Below are positions 16,107 through 23,901 of a stretch of 27,222 bases of DNA, in pieces. The notes under the pieces are model-generated. The model was not told where the DNA came from and ran no database searches. It worked only from the letters and a program-made list of their open reading frames with translations. The DNA lies in NCBI GenBank assembly GCA_964560975.1, contig CAZLNE010000015.1, forward strand, positions 1 to 27,222, in the 5' to 3' direction. Every line of letters starts with the position of its first letter. Position 1 is the stretch's first letter. The DNA comes from JAAZLA01 sp964560975 (GTDB taxonomy: Bacteria > Spirochaetota > Spirochaetia > Treponematales > Treponemataceae). The position numbers and the translations under genes are program-made.

Positions 16107-17169
16107 TTTACCCGAAGAGCTCATTGCTCAATATCCCTGTGAAAAACGGGGAATGGACAAACTTTTACTTTTAGATAAAAACAAAGATATAGAGCATTCT
16201 GTTTCTCATTACAAGATGGAAGATTTGATTTCACTTATTGATGCAGACACGCTCATGGTTTTTAATAACTCGAAGGTTCGTCGTTCCCGCGTCTATGCAG
16301 ATAAAGCCTCGTCTACTGCAAAGGCTGAGTTTTTATTCATTAATGAACTTAGTGAACTTGATACTAAAAATTTAGTATCACTGCCTAATAAGTATTCCTG
16401 TGTTTGGAAAGTTATGGTAAAAAATGCTAAAAAGCATAAAAGCGGTGCAGTGTATACCTTTTTAGACGGGAGTGAAGCTATACTTGTTGAAAACGAATTA
16501 GATCACGGGACAGAGTTTAGAACTCTCTGTTTTTCTCAAAGGCTGACTGAACAATGGTTTGAAAAAAACGGACATATTCCGCTTCCTCCTTATATAAAGC
16601 GTGACGATAATGAGGATGACAGCGAAAGGTATCAAAACGTGTATGCTAAGGAAACAGGTTCTGCCGCCTGTCCCACTGCGGGTCTTCATTTTACCCAAGA
16701 AATGCTCGAAGCACTTGAAAAAAAAGGTATTGAAACAGCCTATGTCACACTTCATGTCGGCTTGGGAACTTTTTTACCGGTACGTGTAGAGAACATCGAA
16801 GAACATACTATGCATGAAGAGTCATATTCAATTAGTGACGAAACTGTGCATAAAATAATGAGGGCAAAAAAAGAAGGTAAAAAAATTCTTGCTGTTGGTA
16901 CCACATCTGTGCGTACCTTAGAGTCTGCTTGGAATACTGAAACTTCAAGTTTGAAAAGCGGTATGTCGAGTACTAGTATCTTTATTTATCCAGGTTATTC
17001 GTTTAAAGTTGTTGATCAATTATTTACTAACTTTCACACACCGGAATCTACGCTTCTTATGCTTGTCTGTGCATTCGCCGGGAAAGAAAAAATTTCGAAT
17101 GCTTACGAAGATGCAATTAAAAATCGCTACAGGTTTTTCTCGTATGGCGATGCGATGCTTATTCGCTAA
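16081..17169 (+). CDS. queA: S-adenosylmethionine:tRNA ribosyltransferase-isomerase (queuosine synthesis)
   Basis: This 362-residue enzyme transfers and isomerises the ribosyl part of SAM onto preQ1-modified tRNA to form epoxyqueuosine. Recognised motifs are DFSFNLPEELIAQYP at the N-terminus, HIPLPPYIKR (165-174), PTAGLHFT (198-205) and VTLHVGLGTFLPV (222-234). The start is GTG at 16081, because the family's opening 'M.t.dFdF.LPe.LIAq.P' begins exactly there. AGAAGGA at 16064-16070, inside ruvB, is the ribosome binding site. Linkage to ruvAB occurs in other bacteria and carries no special message. Confidence 0.96.
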   Translation: MQTKDFSFNLPEELIAQYPCEKRGMDKLLLLDKNKDIEHSVSHYKMEDLISLIDADTLMVFNNSKVRRSRVYADKASSTAKAEFLFINELSELDTKNLVSLPNKYSCVWKVMVKNAKKHKSGAVYTFLDGSEAILVENELDHGTEFRTLCFSQRLTEQWFEKNGHIPLPPYIKRDDNEDDSERYQNVYAKETGSAACPTAGLHFTQEMLEALEKKGIETAYVTLHVGLGTFLPVRVENIEEHTMHEESYSISDETVHKIMRAKKEGKKILAVGTTSVRTLESAWNTETSSLKSGMSSTSIFIYPGYSFKVVDQLFTNFHTPESTLLMLVCAFAGKEKISNAYEDAIKNRYRFFSYGDAMLIR

Positions 17170-17176
17170 ATTATAC

Positions 17177-17190
17177 TATAATCGATTATA
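17177..17190. repeat. 14-base perfect palindrome between converging genes
   Basis: TATAATCGATTATA is its own reverse complement and lies 8 bases after the queA stop, in the 45-base gap before the converging FAD-subunit gene. It has no T tract and little GC, so it is a poor terminator. It contains a -10-like TATAAT in both directions but no gene that would use it. The role is unknown. Confidence 0.4.
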
Positions 17191-17214
17191 ATCACTCGTC
17201 ATTACGACAAATTG

Positions 17215-18051
17215 TTATGAAAGCATAACGAGGGCGTATTCGAGAAGTTCTACAAATTGGCTATGAAGTATTGGATGAATCGGCGGATCGAGGAATAATC
17301 CTTGATTCATAAAGTCTATGGCTGCAGCCTCAAGAACTTCGTTTTGCAGTTTCGTTGAAAGCGGCAGACGTGTCCCTATCAGCCGGTTTTCTAATTCATC
17401 ACTTCTAAAACAGATTTTACCGCAAAAGGCAATTCTTACATCAGTTAAAATTCCTTTTTCACTTTGAGCTAAAAATGTAAAAGAGGCAGACTCAGAAGAT
17501 AATTCTCCTGCAGGTCCTAATTTCTTAAAAATGGCTACATCCCAATCTTCAATTGGTACACGCACTCTCGTTAGAATTTGCATGGGCTCAACAGAAGTAA
17601 ATTTCGACATTGGTATAAAAACGCTATCCTGCATACCGGTTTTAAATTCCAATTTAGCATCTAACGCAAGCAAGGGGGCAAAAAGTGTCATTTTCCTTTC
17701 AGCTGTACAAATGTTTCCTCCAAGGGTTGCAATATTTCTTACTAAAGGATTTGCAGTAGAGATGAGTGCATCGTATAATACAGTAGGTAATTTCTTTGGT
17801 CCAACTTCGATCATACTTGATAGTGTACTTGCTGAGCCAAAATCTATGTAGCGTTCTTTTTTGTCAATTTGTTTCAGGTCGCCAATATTTCGTAGAAATA
17901 GTGTTGATTGTGAGAACGGTAAATATTCAGAGAAATGTAAATGCTGCTCTGCGGTTCCCGACCCAAGAATTTTTAATCCTTGTATTGTTTTCAAGTAATA
18001 AAACGCATCGGTAAGGTTTTTAGCATATACTGCATGATTAGCGTTTGCCAT
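17215..18051 (-). CDS. FAD-binding subunit-like protein of the xanthine dehydrogenase family (divergent)
   Basis: This 278-residue protein resembles the medium (CoxM/XdhB-type) subunit that passes electrons from iron-sulfur clusters to FAD. The strongest mark is LVRNIATLGGNICTAERK (103-120), matching the family's 'RNxATxGGN'. The Asp usually found a few residues on is not evident. The first FAD loop, normally AGGTDL, reads LGSGTAEQ (29-36), so FAD binding is plausible but not assured. AGGGGG just before the ATG serves as ribosome binding site, and the start overlaps the [2Fe-2S] gene by 14 bases. It is the last gene of the minus-strand operon. Family membership is clear; the substrate and whether it still carries FAD are unknown. 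Confidence 0.8.
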   Translation of the reverse strand: MANANHAVYAKNLTDAFYYLKTIQGLKILGSGTAEQHLHFSEYLPFSQSTLFLRNIGDLKQIDKKERYIDFGSASTLSSMIEVGPKKLPTVLYDALISTANPLVRNIATLGGNICTAERKMTLFAPLLALDAKLEFKTGMQDSVFIPMSKFTSVEPMQILTRVRVPIEDWDVAIFKKLGPAGELSSESASFTFLAQSEKGILTDVRIAFCGKICFRSDELENRLIGTRLPLSTKLQNEVLEAAAIDFMNQGLFLDPPIHPILHSQFVELLEYALVMLS

Positions 18052-18526
18052 GATTGCCCCCTAGCCGTTTTTGGCGGAGTTTAGAAGCCAGTAAAATTGC
18101 AGAAACGAGTGATTCATTATCAACACATTTGCATAGTAACAGGGCAACTCTTTGCTCTACCTCTTCTTTAACGGGCCGATTTGTTTTTTTAATAATATCA
18201 TAGACAGTGAAATATTTTCCTGCATTACAAAAACCGCAAAGTTTAATACCTGTTTGATTAAAGGCCTTAGAAATATCGTCACAGTCTGGTGTTTTTACAA
18301 AATACTCTAGAGTTATTATAGCATTATTTTGAATGGAGCCAGTGTATAAAAGACACGAAGGAACAGGTACATCATCGAGTAGAATGGAACAGCTGCCGCA
18401 TTTACCTTGCATACATCCGTTTTTTGGAGAAAGATATCCTAATCTTCGTAGTGTTGTGAGAAGTCGTTCATCTGGTTCGGCTTCAATGAGATTTTCAACA
18501 TCGTTTATCATGCAGGATATTTTCAT
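18038..18526 (-). CDS. [2Fe-2S] subunit-like protein of the xanthine dehydrogenase family
   Basis: This 162-residue protein is a two-cluster electron-transfer subunit of the CoxS/XdhC type. All eight cluster cysteines are present. The plant-ferredoxin-type set is C38, C43, C46 and C58 (GCMQGKCGSCSILL ... PSC). The second set is C97, C100, C132 and C134 (CGFCNAGK ... LLCKCVD). The residue before CGFC is Leu96, whereas family members that contact the molybdopterin cofactor usually have Gln there. AAGGA lies before the ATG. The start overlaps the stop of the large subunit gene as ATGA, so the two are made in step. Intact clusters suggest that electron transfer is retained although the partner catalytic subunit is degenerate. 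Confidence 0.88.
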   Translation of the reverse strand: MKISCMINDVENLIEAEPDERLLTTLRRLGYLSPKNGCMQGKCGSCSILLDDVPVPSCLLYTGSIQNNAIITLEYFVKTPDCDDISKAFNQTGIKLCGFCNAGKYFTVYDIIKKTNRPVKEEVEQRVALLLCKCVDNESLVSAILLASKLRQKRLGGNHGKR

Positions 18527-20598
18527 GTTTTATCCTTACTATTTTTAATTGAATAAATAGTATTTATATTAAGAGGGTAGGTAGTCACTGGTTTTTGCAG
18601 TGCAACAGAAATTGCATTAAGAAGAGCTGCAGGAATGACATCATGCATACAGGTCCCAATTTCTTTAGAATCTTCTGTGCTTTCAATAAAGCATACTGTT
18701 ATTGATGGAGAACTAAGCATCTGTGAAGTCATAGAATTAGCAAGGATGAGTTCTATCGATTTCTTAATTGAAAGCTCTGCATCTTTTGGATGTAAAATTT
18801 CCCCGGCATCAATGACAGTCCATACAGATAACACTCTTAGTTCGTAAGTATAAGGGTTTACTTCAACTTCTATAACGGCCGCTGCCCAAGCGAGGCTGTA
18901 ATAGGGTTTCCCCGATAAGGTTTCCATGTTCCAGGTATTTGCTTTTTGAAGCTGTATTGTTCTTTTAATCTTAATAGGAAGGGGCTGTCGAAAACGCATT
19001 TTTTGAATAGCATTACTGCATTTTTTAACAAGCGTAGTGATTGTACTTATCTTATTCGACATGGTTTGCGGTATTTCTTCTTCACAGTTAACGCTGTTTT
19101 CGAGATCCATGTATATTGCATCTTCAGTAATTGAAAGAATTTTTGAAGCCTGTTTTCTCCAAATATTTTGAATACTTTTAGATGGTGTAAGCGTATGAAT
19201 AATCACAGACTCATCCATTTTCATCGTTACTTCAAGCGAAACCGAATTTTGTAATAATTTTGAAGATAAAAATCCGCTTCCTTGAAAACCTATAGAAAGT
19301 CCTATTCCTCGTATTGGTGCATGCTGAAGAAAACTGTTCTTTTTTTCAGCGGTAAATGAAAATGAAACATAACGGCGAAGAAAGTCGCTTTGTTTAAGTA
19401 CCTGTTCTATTGCAGGAAAAACTTTATGACTGGAAAGATCCGGGTACTGTACTATATTTTCTTCTTCACCTTGCTCTTTTATTTGCTCAGTATCTTCTAC
19501 GCAATTAATCTCTCTAAGTTCATGAGGCATGATGTGAATTTTACGTGCAATTTCTTGTAATAATAGTTCAATGGCAAGGAGTGAATGTGCATCTGCTATA
19601 TTGATATCGACCGATAATGGAGGTTTCTGTGTTTTTTGGATAAATACTTCAATTTGATAATTCGGTATCTTATAAGGTCCCATTGCCGCTACAAGTATTT
19701 TATTAAGTATATCATCAGAAAAAGGCGCAAAGGCGCCTGTGTCTATCATAACTCTTACGCTAAGACCTGTAATTCTGCCGGATTGTTCTATAGCTGCCTG
19801 GAATCGGGTTGTAAATCTCACTGGATTATCGACATATTCTTCCATTTCGTGCCGGGAAAGCATTAGTTTTATTGGTTTCCCTGTTTTCTGGACTGCAATA
19901 CTTGTTTGAGCCGCCAGCATACTCAATGCCCATAGATTTGTATTTGTAGAATCACTGGTATTAGTATTTTTGATGTGTATTGCTTCTTGTTCTATATCAA
20001 GTGCCCCGGCAATTGTTTTTCGTATATGGCATGACCAGATTGCTGGTAAAAAAATGGTAATTGCTTTTTTATCTGGTATTGCAAGACATCCGAGCAGTTC
20101 CTTATAGGTTTTAATGTGATGCTTTGATGTATATGTTTTTTCTATTTTAAGAGCAGATTTTACAAAGATTGTATTAGGATCGCCTTTTTGTATTACTGAA
20201 TGTTTAATTATTTGGTCAGAGGTTATGGTCGACTCATCATCTTTGCTGTGTGTTTCTGCCTCTGTGTATTCGATTTTCAGTTCCTGTATGATTTTTTTTA
20301 TGTGGCGTATATCAGCTCCGCACAATAAACCTATTGGTTCACCAATGTAGGAAACTCTTTCAAACGCAAAAATTGGAAACGATGTATCGAGAATAGAGAT
20401 GCTATTACTACCCTTAATATCTTTTGCTGTTATAATTGTGTACTGTTCAGGAAGGTTAGGGTGCTGTATGGAACGAATTACGCCGCTTGCAACAGGGCTT
20501 CTAATGATGACAGCATATAACTGGTCGTTAACATCAAGGTCCGTGTAATAAGAGTTTATATATTCTATTTTTCTCTTTTCCGGTTTTTTACTTGCCAT
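18523..20598 (-). CDS. large-subunit-like protein of the xanthine dehydrogenase family lacking recognisable molybdenum-site motifs
   Basis: This 691-residue protein has the overall layout of a molybdenum hydroxylase large subunit. Family-like segments include VSYIGEPIGLL (82-92), GKPIKLMLSRHEM (240-252), APIRGIGLSIGFQGSGF (427-443) and SLAWAAAVIEVEVNPYTYEL (568-587). The expected active-site motifs cannot be found. GGGFGGK is replaced by NTNTSDSTNT (211-220). The Arg-containing substrate loop is replaced by DINIADAH (331-338). The C-terminal GxGE with the catalytic Glu is replaced by IGTCMHD (647-653). The frame is open throughout, so this is not simple decay. It overlaps the aminotransferase gene by 11 bases. 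It may be a pseudoenzyme, or an enzyme with different chemistry. From memory, T. pallidum carries a gene annotated quinoline 2-oxidoreductase beside sugar genes; this should be checked. Confidence 0.8.
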   Translation of the reverse strand: MASKKPEKRKIEYINSYYTDLDVNDQLYAVIIRSPVASGVIRSIQHPNLPEQYTIITAKDIKGSNSISILDTSFPIFAFERVSYIGEPIGLLCGADIRHIKKIIQELKIEYTEAETHSKDDESTITSDQIIKHSVIQKGDPNTIFVKSALKIEKTYTSKHHIKTYKELLGCLAIPDKKAITIFLPAIWSCHIRKTIAGALDIEQEAIHIKNTNTSDSTNTNLWALSMLAAQTSIAVQKTGKPIKLMLSRHEMEEYVDNPVRFTTRFQAAIEQSGRITGLSVRVMIDTGAFAPFSDDILNKILVAAMGPYKIPNYQIEVFIQKTQKPPLSVDINIADAHSLLAIELLLQEIARKIHIMPHELREINCVEDTEQIKEQGEEENIVQYPDLSSHKVFPAIEQVLKQSDFLRRYVSFSFTAEKKNSFLQHAPIRGIGLSIGFQGSGFLSSKLLQNSVSLEVTMKMDESVIIHTLTPSKSIQNIWRKQASKILSITEDAIYMDLENSVNCEEEIPQTMSNKISTITTLVKKCSNAIQKMRFRQPLPIKIKRTIQLQKANTWNMETLSGKPYYSLAWAAAVIEVEVNPYTYELRVLSVWTVIDAGEILHPKDAELSIKKSIELILANSMTSQMLSSPSITVCFIESTEDSKEIGTCMHDVIPAALLNAISVALQKPVTTYPLNINTIYSIKNSKDKT

Positions 20599-21769
20599 AC
20601 ATAGATCCTATCTCTAATACTGAAGAAATTACCTTATCAACCATTTCTTGCGTCATATCGGGCCAAAGTGGAAGAGAGATGGTAGATTCATAGCGCTTTT
20701 TTGCATTTGGAAAATCTTTTTCATCGAGCCCTTGTTTTTTCCAATATGACATATAAAAGTGCGGAATAAAATGCATCGAAACACCTATACCTCGTTCCTG
20801 CAGAAAGCGGGAAAACTCATTCCTTGTAATTGAAATTCTATTTAGATCAAGGTTTAAAAGATACAAGTGCCATGCATTTCCATCACTATCGGGTGGAGGA
20901 ATAATCCACGGGCATTGTGAAAATTCTTTTCTATATTGATTAACTATGTTAATTCTTTTTTGCAAAAACAATTCTGCTTTTTTTAATTGCTCACGACCCA
21001 TAGCGGCTAAAATATCCGGCAGATTAAACTTGTATCCTGCATCTATAACGTCATATTCCCACGAAGCCTTATCTGATGTGTAGCGGTCCCATACAGTTCT
21101 ATCAATGCCGTGCATTCTCATTGTGGTCATGCGTTTCGCTAAATCTGAGTTTGCTGTACAAATCATTCCGCCTTCTGCCGTAGTTATAGTTTTTGTTGCA
21201 TAAAAAGAAAAAACACCTATGTCTCCAAGTGTTCCTGCGTACCCGTTTTTTGTTTTTGAAGGGAAGGCATGGGCGGCATCTTCAATAACAAATACTCCAT
21301 ATTTTTTTGCGATGCTTAGTATTTCATTCATGCGGCATACATTTCCAGCAATGTGTATAGGAACTATTGCCCTAATGATCGGTACAGCCGAGGCTCTGTC
21401 TTTTTTTAAGGCATCCTCGATTTTTTCAGGATCGATATTGTAAGAATCTTTATCAATATCGCAATAAACAACTTGAGCATCCAAATGTAGGGCTGAAGAA
21501 GAAGTTGCTATGAAGGTGTAGGGAGAGGTAAGAACTGCACTACCATTGCCGATGCCGCAGGCTTCCATTGCAAGCTGAAGTCCGCTTGTTGCAGAGTTTA
21601 CTGCGAGGGTATGAGAAGAACCTATGTATGACGAAAATTCTTTTTCAAAAGCTAATGCCTCTTTTCCTGTAGTAAGCCAGCCGCTTCGCAGTACTCTAAG
21701 AACAGCTTCTTCTTCTTCGCGTCCTATAGAAGGCAAAGAAAAGGGAATAAAAGATTTGCTCTGTGTCAT
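20588..21769 (-). CDS. DegT/DnrJ/EryC1-family sugar aminotransferase
   Basis: This 393-residue PLP enzyme of the family converts keto-sugars attached to nucleotides into amino-sugars. The PLP lysine is K193 in FSFYATKTITTAEGGM, and VIEDAAHA contains the pyridine-contacting D164. The N-terminal IPFSLPSIGREEEEAV and RSGWLTTG are classic for the family. The start is set at the ATG (21769-21767) because GTGAGG lies 7 bases before it; the in-frame TTG at 21775 would be too close. It lies 27 bases after the dehydratase gene. A 4,6-dehydratase followed by a DegT enzyme is the usual pair for a 4-amino-6-deoxy sugar, the likely joint product. No glycosyltransferase is in the window. Confidence 0.93.
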   Translation of the reverse strand: MTQSKSFIPFSLPSIGREEEEAVLRVLRSGWLTTGKEALAFEKEFSSYIGSSHTLAVNSATSGLQLAMEACGIGNGSAVLTSPYTFIATSSSALHLDAQVVYCDIDKDSYNIDPEKIEDALKKDRASAVPIIRAIVPIHIAGNVCRMNEILSIAKKYGVFVIEDAAHAFPSKTKNGYAGTLGDIGVFSFYATKTITTAEGGMICTANSDLAKRMTTMRMHGIDRTVWDRYTSDKASWEYDVIDAGYKFNLPDILAAMGREQLKKAELFLQKRINIVNQYRKEFSQCPWIIPPPDSDGNAWHLYLLNLDLNRISITRNEFSRFLQERGIGVSMHFIPHFYMSYWKKQGLDEKDFPNAKKRYESTISLPLWPDMTQEMVDKVISSVLEIGSMYGK

Positions 21770-21796
21770 CGTCAAGCCTCACTTTCAATTATTAAC

Positions 21797-23260
21797 CTAT
21801 AATAGGGTTGGAAAATGCTTTTTTAGGATTTTCTTTAGAACTGTCTGATCCCGGTACACTTCTTTTTTGCCTTCATCATATATGCAGATTTGTTTCAGTT
21901 CTTCTAGAATACTTTCTAAATTTTCCAAATCGCGAGTTTTTGTTAAGGTAAGTATTTTTTTATACGCTGTCTGCTGTGGATTTTCTTCATCTGTCCACAA
22001 AGGTTCATCCATTCTTTCGCCCTTTCTAAGACCAATAAACTTAATATCAACATCTTTATAAGGTTCAAATCCATATATGCGTATAACTTCTTCTGCAATG
22101 GTAAGAATTTTTATTGGTTCGCCCATGTCGAGTAAATAAGGCGTCCCATTTTGTCCAACACCGCCCGATTGGAGCACCAGAGAACAAGCTTCGGGTATGG
22201 TCATAAAGTAGCGTTTAACTTCAGGGTCGGTAACGGTGAGCGGTCCACCGGCTTTAATTTGTGCATTAAACAAGGGCAGGATTGAACCTCTCGAGCCCAT
22301 TACGTTGCCGAATCGCACAAACATATACGATGAGTCACCAGAAGCCTTTTTCGAAGCCTGTAAAAGGAGTTTTTCACACAAAAGTTTAGAAACTCCATAG
22401 GTGCAAACCGGTTCAACAGCTTTATCTGTAGAAATTAAAACGAATTTTTTTACACCTGTTGCTAATGATGCATCGAGAATATTTTTTGTGCCGAATACAT
22501 TATTTTCAATAACTGCAACCGGGTTTTCTTCCATAAGCGGTACATGTTTATAGGCGGCACAATGAAATACAGCATCGCATTTGAGCTTTTCCATTATATG
22601 AAACATATAGGGCCTGTCTTTAAGTTCGCCTATTACAGGTACAATGGTCGCCTTTTCACCAACTCCCTCTTTTTGGAGAAGACGTAATTCTTTATCAATC
22701 TGATAAATTGAATTTTCTCCATGTCCAAAAATATATAAGCGCGAAGCTCCGCCTGATAAGAGTTGGCGTGCAATTTCAGAACCGATAGAGCCGCCCGCAC
22801 CGGTAATGAGAACACGCTTATTCCTTAAATAGGCAAGACTTTCTTTTAAAGATATCGTTACCGGTGTTCTTCCAAGAATGTCCAGCGGGTCAATATCTCT
22901 TGTTTGAATAAGGTGTGCATCTCCATCAACAATTTGCGACACACTCGGTAAAATTCGTATACGGGAAAATCCTGCTTTTAAAAGTAAATTATAAATTTCA
23001 CTTATTCTTTCTTTTGGAGCGCTTGGAATAGCAATAATTGCTTCATCACGGTCTGTATGGCGTAAAAAAGAAGTAAAATGGGCAATGGGACCCAAAACAG
23101 GTGTTCCGTCTATGGTTTTTCCAATAAGCTCCGGGTCATCATCTAAAAAGGCAGCAACTTCGCCAAAAAGCTTTTTTTGGTATATTTCTTTTGCGAGCAT
23201 ACGACCGGCAAACCCGGCACCTATAATATACATACCTTTTTTTACATATTCAGCCATCAT
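21797..23260 (-). CDS. CapD/WbpM-like nucleotide-sugar 4,6-dehydratase without membrane helices
   Basis: This 487-residue protein has two Rossmann domains. The N-terminal one (about 9-125) has IIGAGFAGR and is the regulatory-type fold found after the membrane part of WbpM/PglF-like proteins; the four membrane helices are absent. The catalytic SDR domain starts at LITGAGGSIGSEIA (151-164). Its catalytic stretch is S277, T278-D279-K280, then Y288 and K292 (TYGVSK). WbpM-type large dehydratases are described with Met at the Tyr position, so this protein has the more classical Ser-Tyr-Lys set. Likely substrates are UDP-GlcNAc-type sugars (inferred). The purine-rich AAGGCGGA lies before the ATG. 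It overlaps the NusG paralogue (ATGA) and feeds the following aminotransferase. Confidence 0.9.
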   Translation of the reverse strand: MMAEYVKKGMYIIGAGFAGRMLAKEIYQKKLFGEVAAFLDDDPELIGKTIDGTPVLGPIAHFTSFLRHTDRDEAIIAIPSAPKERISEIYNLLLKAGFSRIRILPSVSQIVDGDAHLIQTRDIDPLDILGRTPVTISLKESLAYLRNKRVLITGAGGSIGSEIARQLLSGGASRLYIFGHGENSIYQIDKELRLLQKEGVGEKATIVPVIGELKDRPYMFHIMEKLKCDAVFHCAAYKHVPLMEENPVAVIENNVFGTKNILDASLATGVKKFVLISTDKAVEPVCTYGVSKLLCEKLLLQASKKASGDSSYMFVRFGNVMGSRGSILPLFNAQIKAGGPLTVTDPEVKRYFMTIPEACSLVLQSGGVGQNGTPYLLDMGEPIKILTIAEEVIRIYGFEPYKDVDIKFIGLRKGERMDEPLWTDEENPQQTAYKKILTLTKTRDLENLESILEELKQICIYDEGKKEVYRDQTVLKKILKKHFPTLL

Positions 23261-23793
23261 TCCGCCTTTTTTTCTTTACTAATTACATCAAAAGCTAAGT
23301 CGAGTGTCAGACTATTTTGTGAAATTTCAACTCTAATTCGGGCTCTTTTCTTGCGCCGATCGACCTTAACAATAAGACCTTCAAGTCCTTTCAGAGGTCC
23401 TTCAGCAACTACAATTCGTTCATTTTCATCAAAAAATACCTTTGATGTCTCCATAATTTCACCAAAGCTTAGAAAATGTTTAATTAAAGAAAGATCCTTT
23501 CCTTCCATACTATGCTTTTCTTTGTTGTTGGGTAAAAATCTGTAAAAATTCGGGGTAAACCGCATGATGTTATACAGCTCATTATCAATCTCTTCTTCGG
23601 CGGTTTCAACAAAAATATAGCCCGGAAACAAGGGAAGCATTTCTTTTACTACTTTTCCTTTTCGCCGTGTCGGCATAAGTTTTTTAGGAAAAATGAATCT
23701 TTGTTTTTCGGCCCTGAATTTTAAATTCTCTTGAAGCCTCTTTATATATTCCTCTTCTTTTAGAGTTTTTACTTGTGCTGTATAGTACTTCAT
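23257..23793 (-). CDS. NusG paralogue, candidate operon-specific antiterminator
   Basis: This 178-residue protein binds RNA polymerase in its family. The NGN domain (about 1-110) starts MKYYTAQVKT and contains PLFPGYIFVE (54-63). A KOW motif spans about 129-157 (EGPLKGLEGLIVKVDRRKKR). The start is the ATG at 23793, where the family alignment begins; an in-frame TTG at 23832 coincides with the -35 box. It is unlikely to be the housekeeping NusG, because it is not beside secE or ribosomal protein genes. Instead it leads a surface-sugar operon, as RfaH/UpxY/LoaP-type proteins do. LoaP-like proteins have been reported in spirochaetes. No Shine-Dalgarno sequence precedes it. Its role in this operon is inferred. 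Confidence 0.88.
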   Translation of the reverse strand: MKYYTAQVKTLKEEEYIKRLQENLKFRAEKQRFIFPKKLMPTRRKGKVVKEMLPLFPGYIFVETAEEEIDNELYNIMRFTPNFYRFLPNNKEKHSMEGKDLSLIKHFLSFGEIMETSKVFFDENERIVVAEGPLKGLEGLIVKVDRRKKRARIRVEISQNSLTLDLAFDVISKEKKAE

Positions 23794-23803
23794 GTTAGTA
23801 CTA

Positions 23804-23832
23804 ATAATATCACAATGAAATGCTTTCTTCAA
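23804..23832 (-). promoter_or_regulatory. promoter of the sugar / XDH-like operon
   Basis: On the minus strand TTGAAG (23832-23827) is followed after 17 bases by TATTAT (23809-23804), preceded by TGA (an extended -10, TGnTATTAT). The -10 box ends 10 bases before the ATG at 23793, placing the transcript start within about 0-4 bases of the start codon. Confidence 0.68.
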
Positions 23833-23901
23833 TCTTATAATTTACTAATAATACTTTTATACATGCCGACAATGGAGTAGTAAGATTTCTAAGGGCGGTA
23901 T

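Noticed and set aside
17214..17229. Hairpin GTTATG-AAAG-CATAAC at the end of the FAD-subunit gene as terminator
   Set aside because: The stem is short and AT-rich, includes the stop codon, and is not followed by a T tract on the minus strand.
18523..20598. Large XDH-like subunit as an ordinary pseudogene
   Set aside because: The frame is open for 691 codons, has its own ATG and overlaps both neighbours. Motif loss without stops or frameshifts argues against simple decay.
21770..21775. TTG start for the DegT aminotransferase
   Set aside because: GTGAGG would be only about 2 bases from it. The ATG two codons later has proper spacing.
23177..23545. 122-codon plus-strand open frame over the dehydratase / NusG-paralogue junction
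   Set aside because: It lies antisense to two clearly recognised genes and has no ribosome binding site or family resemblance.
23257..23793. Housekeeping NusG
   Set aside because: There is no secE or rplK/rplA context; it leads a surface-sugar operon. Full exclusion needs a search for another nusG in the genome.
23836..23841. TATAAT as -10 box of the secreted-protein operon
   Set aside because: There is no acceptable -35 box at 16-18 bases, and it lies beside the divergent operon promoter. The real promoter of the + strand pair could not be assigned.
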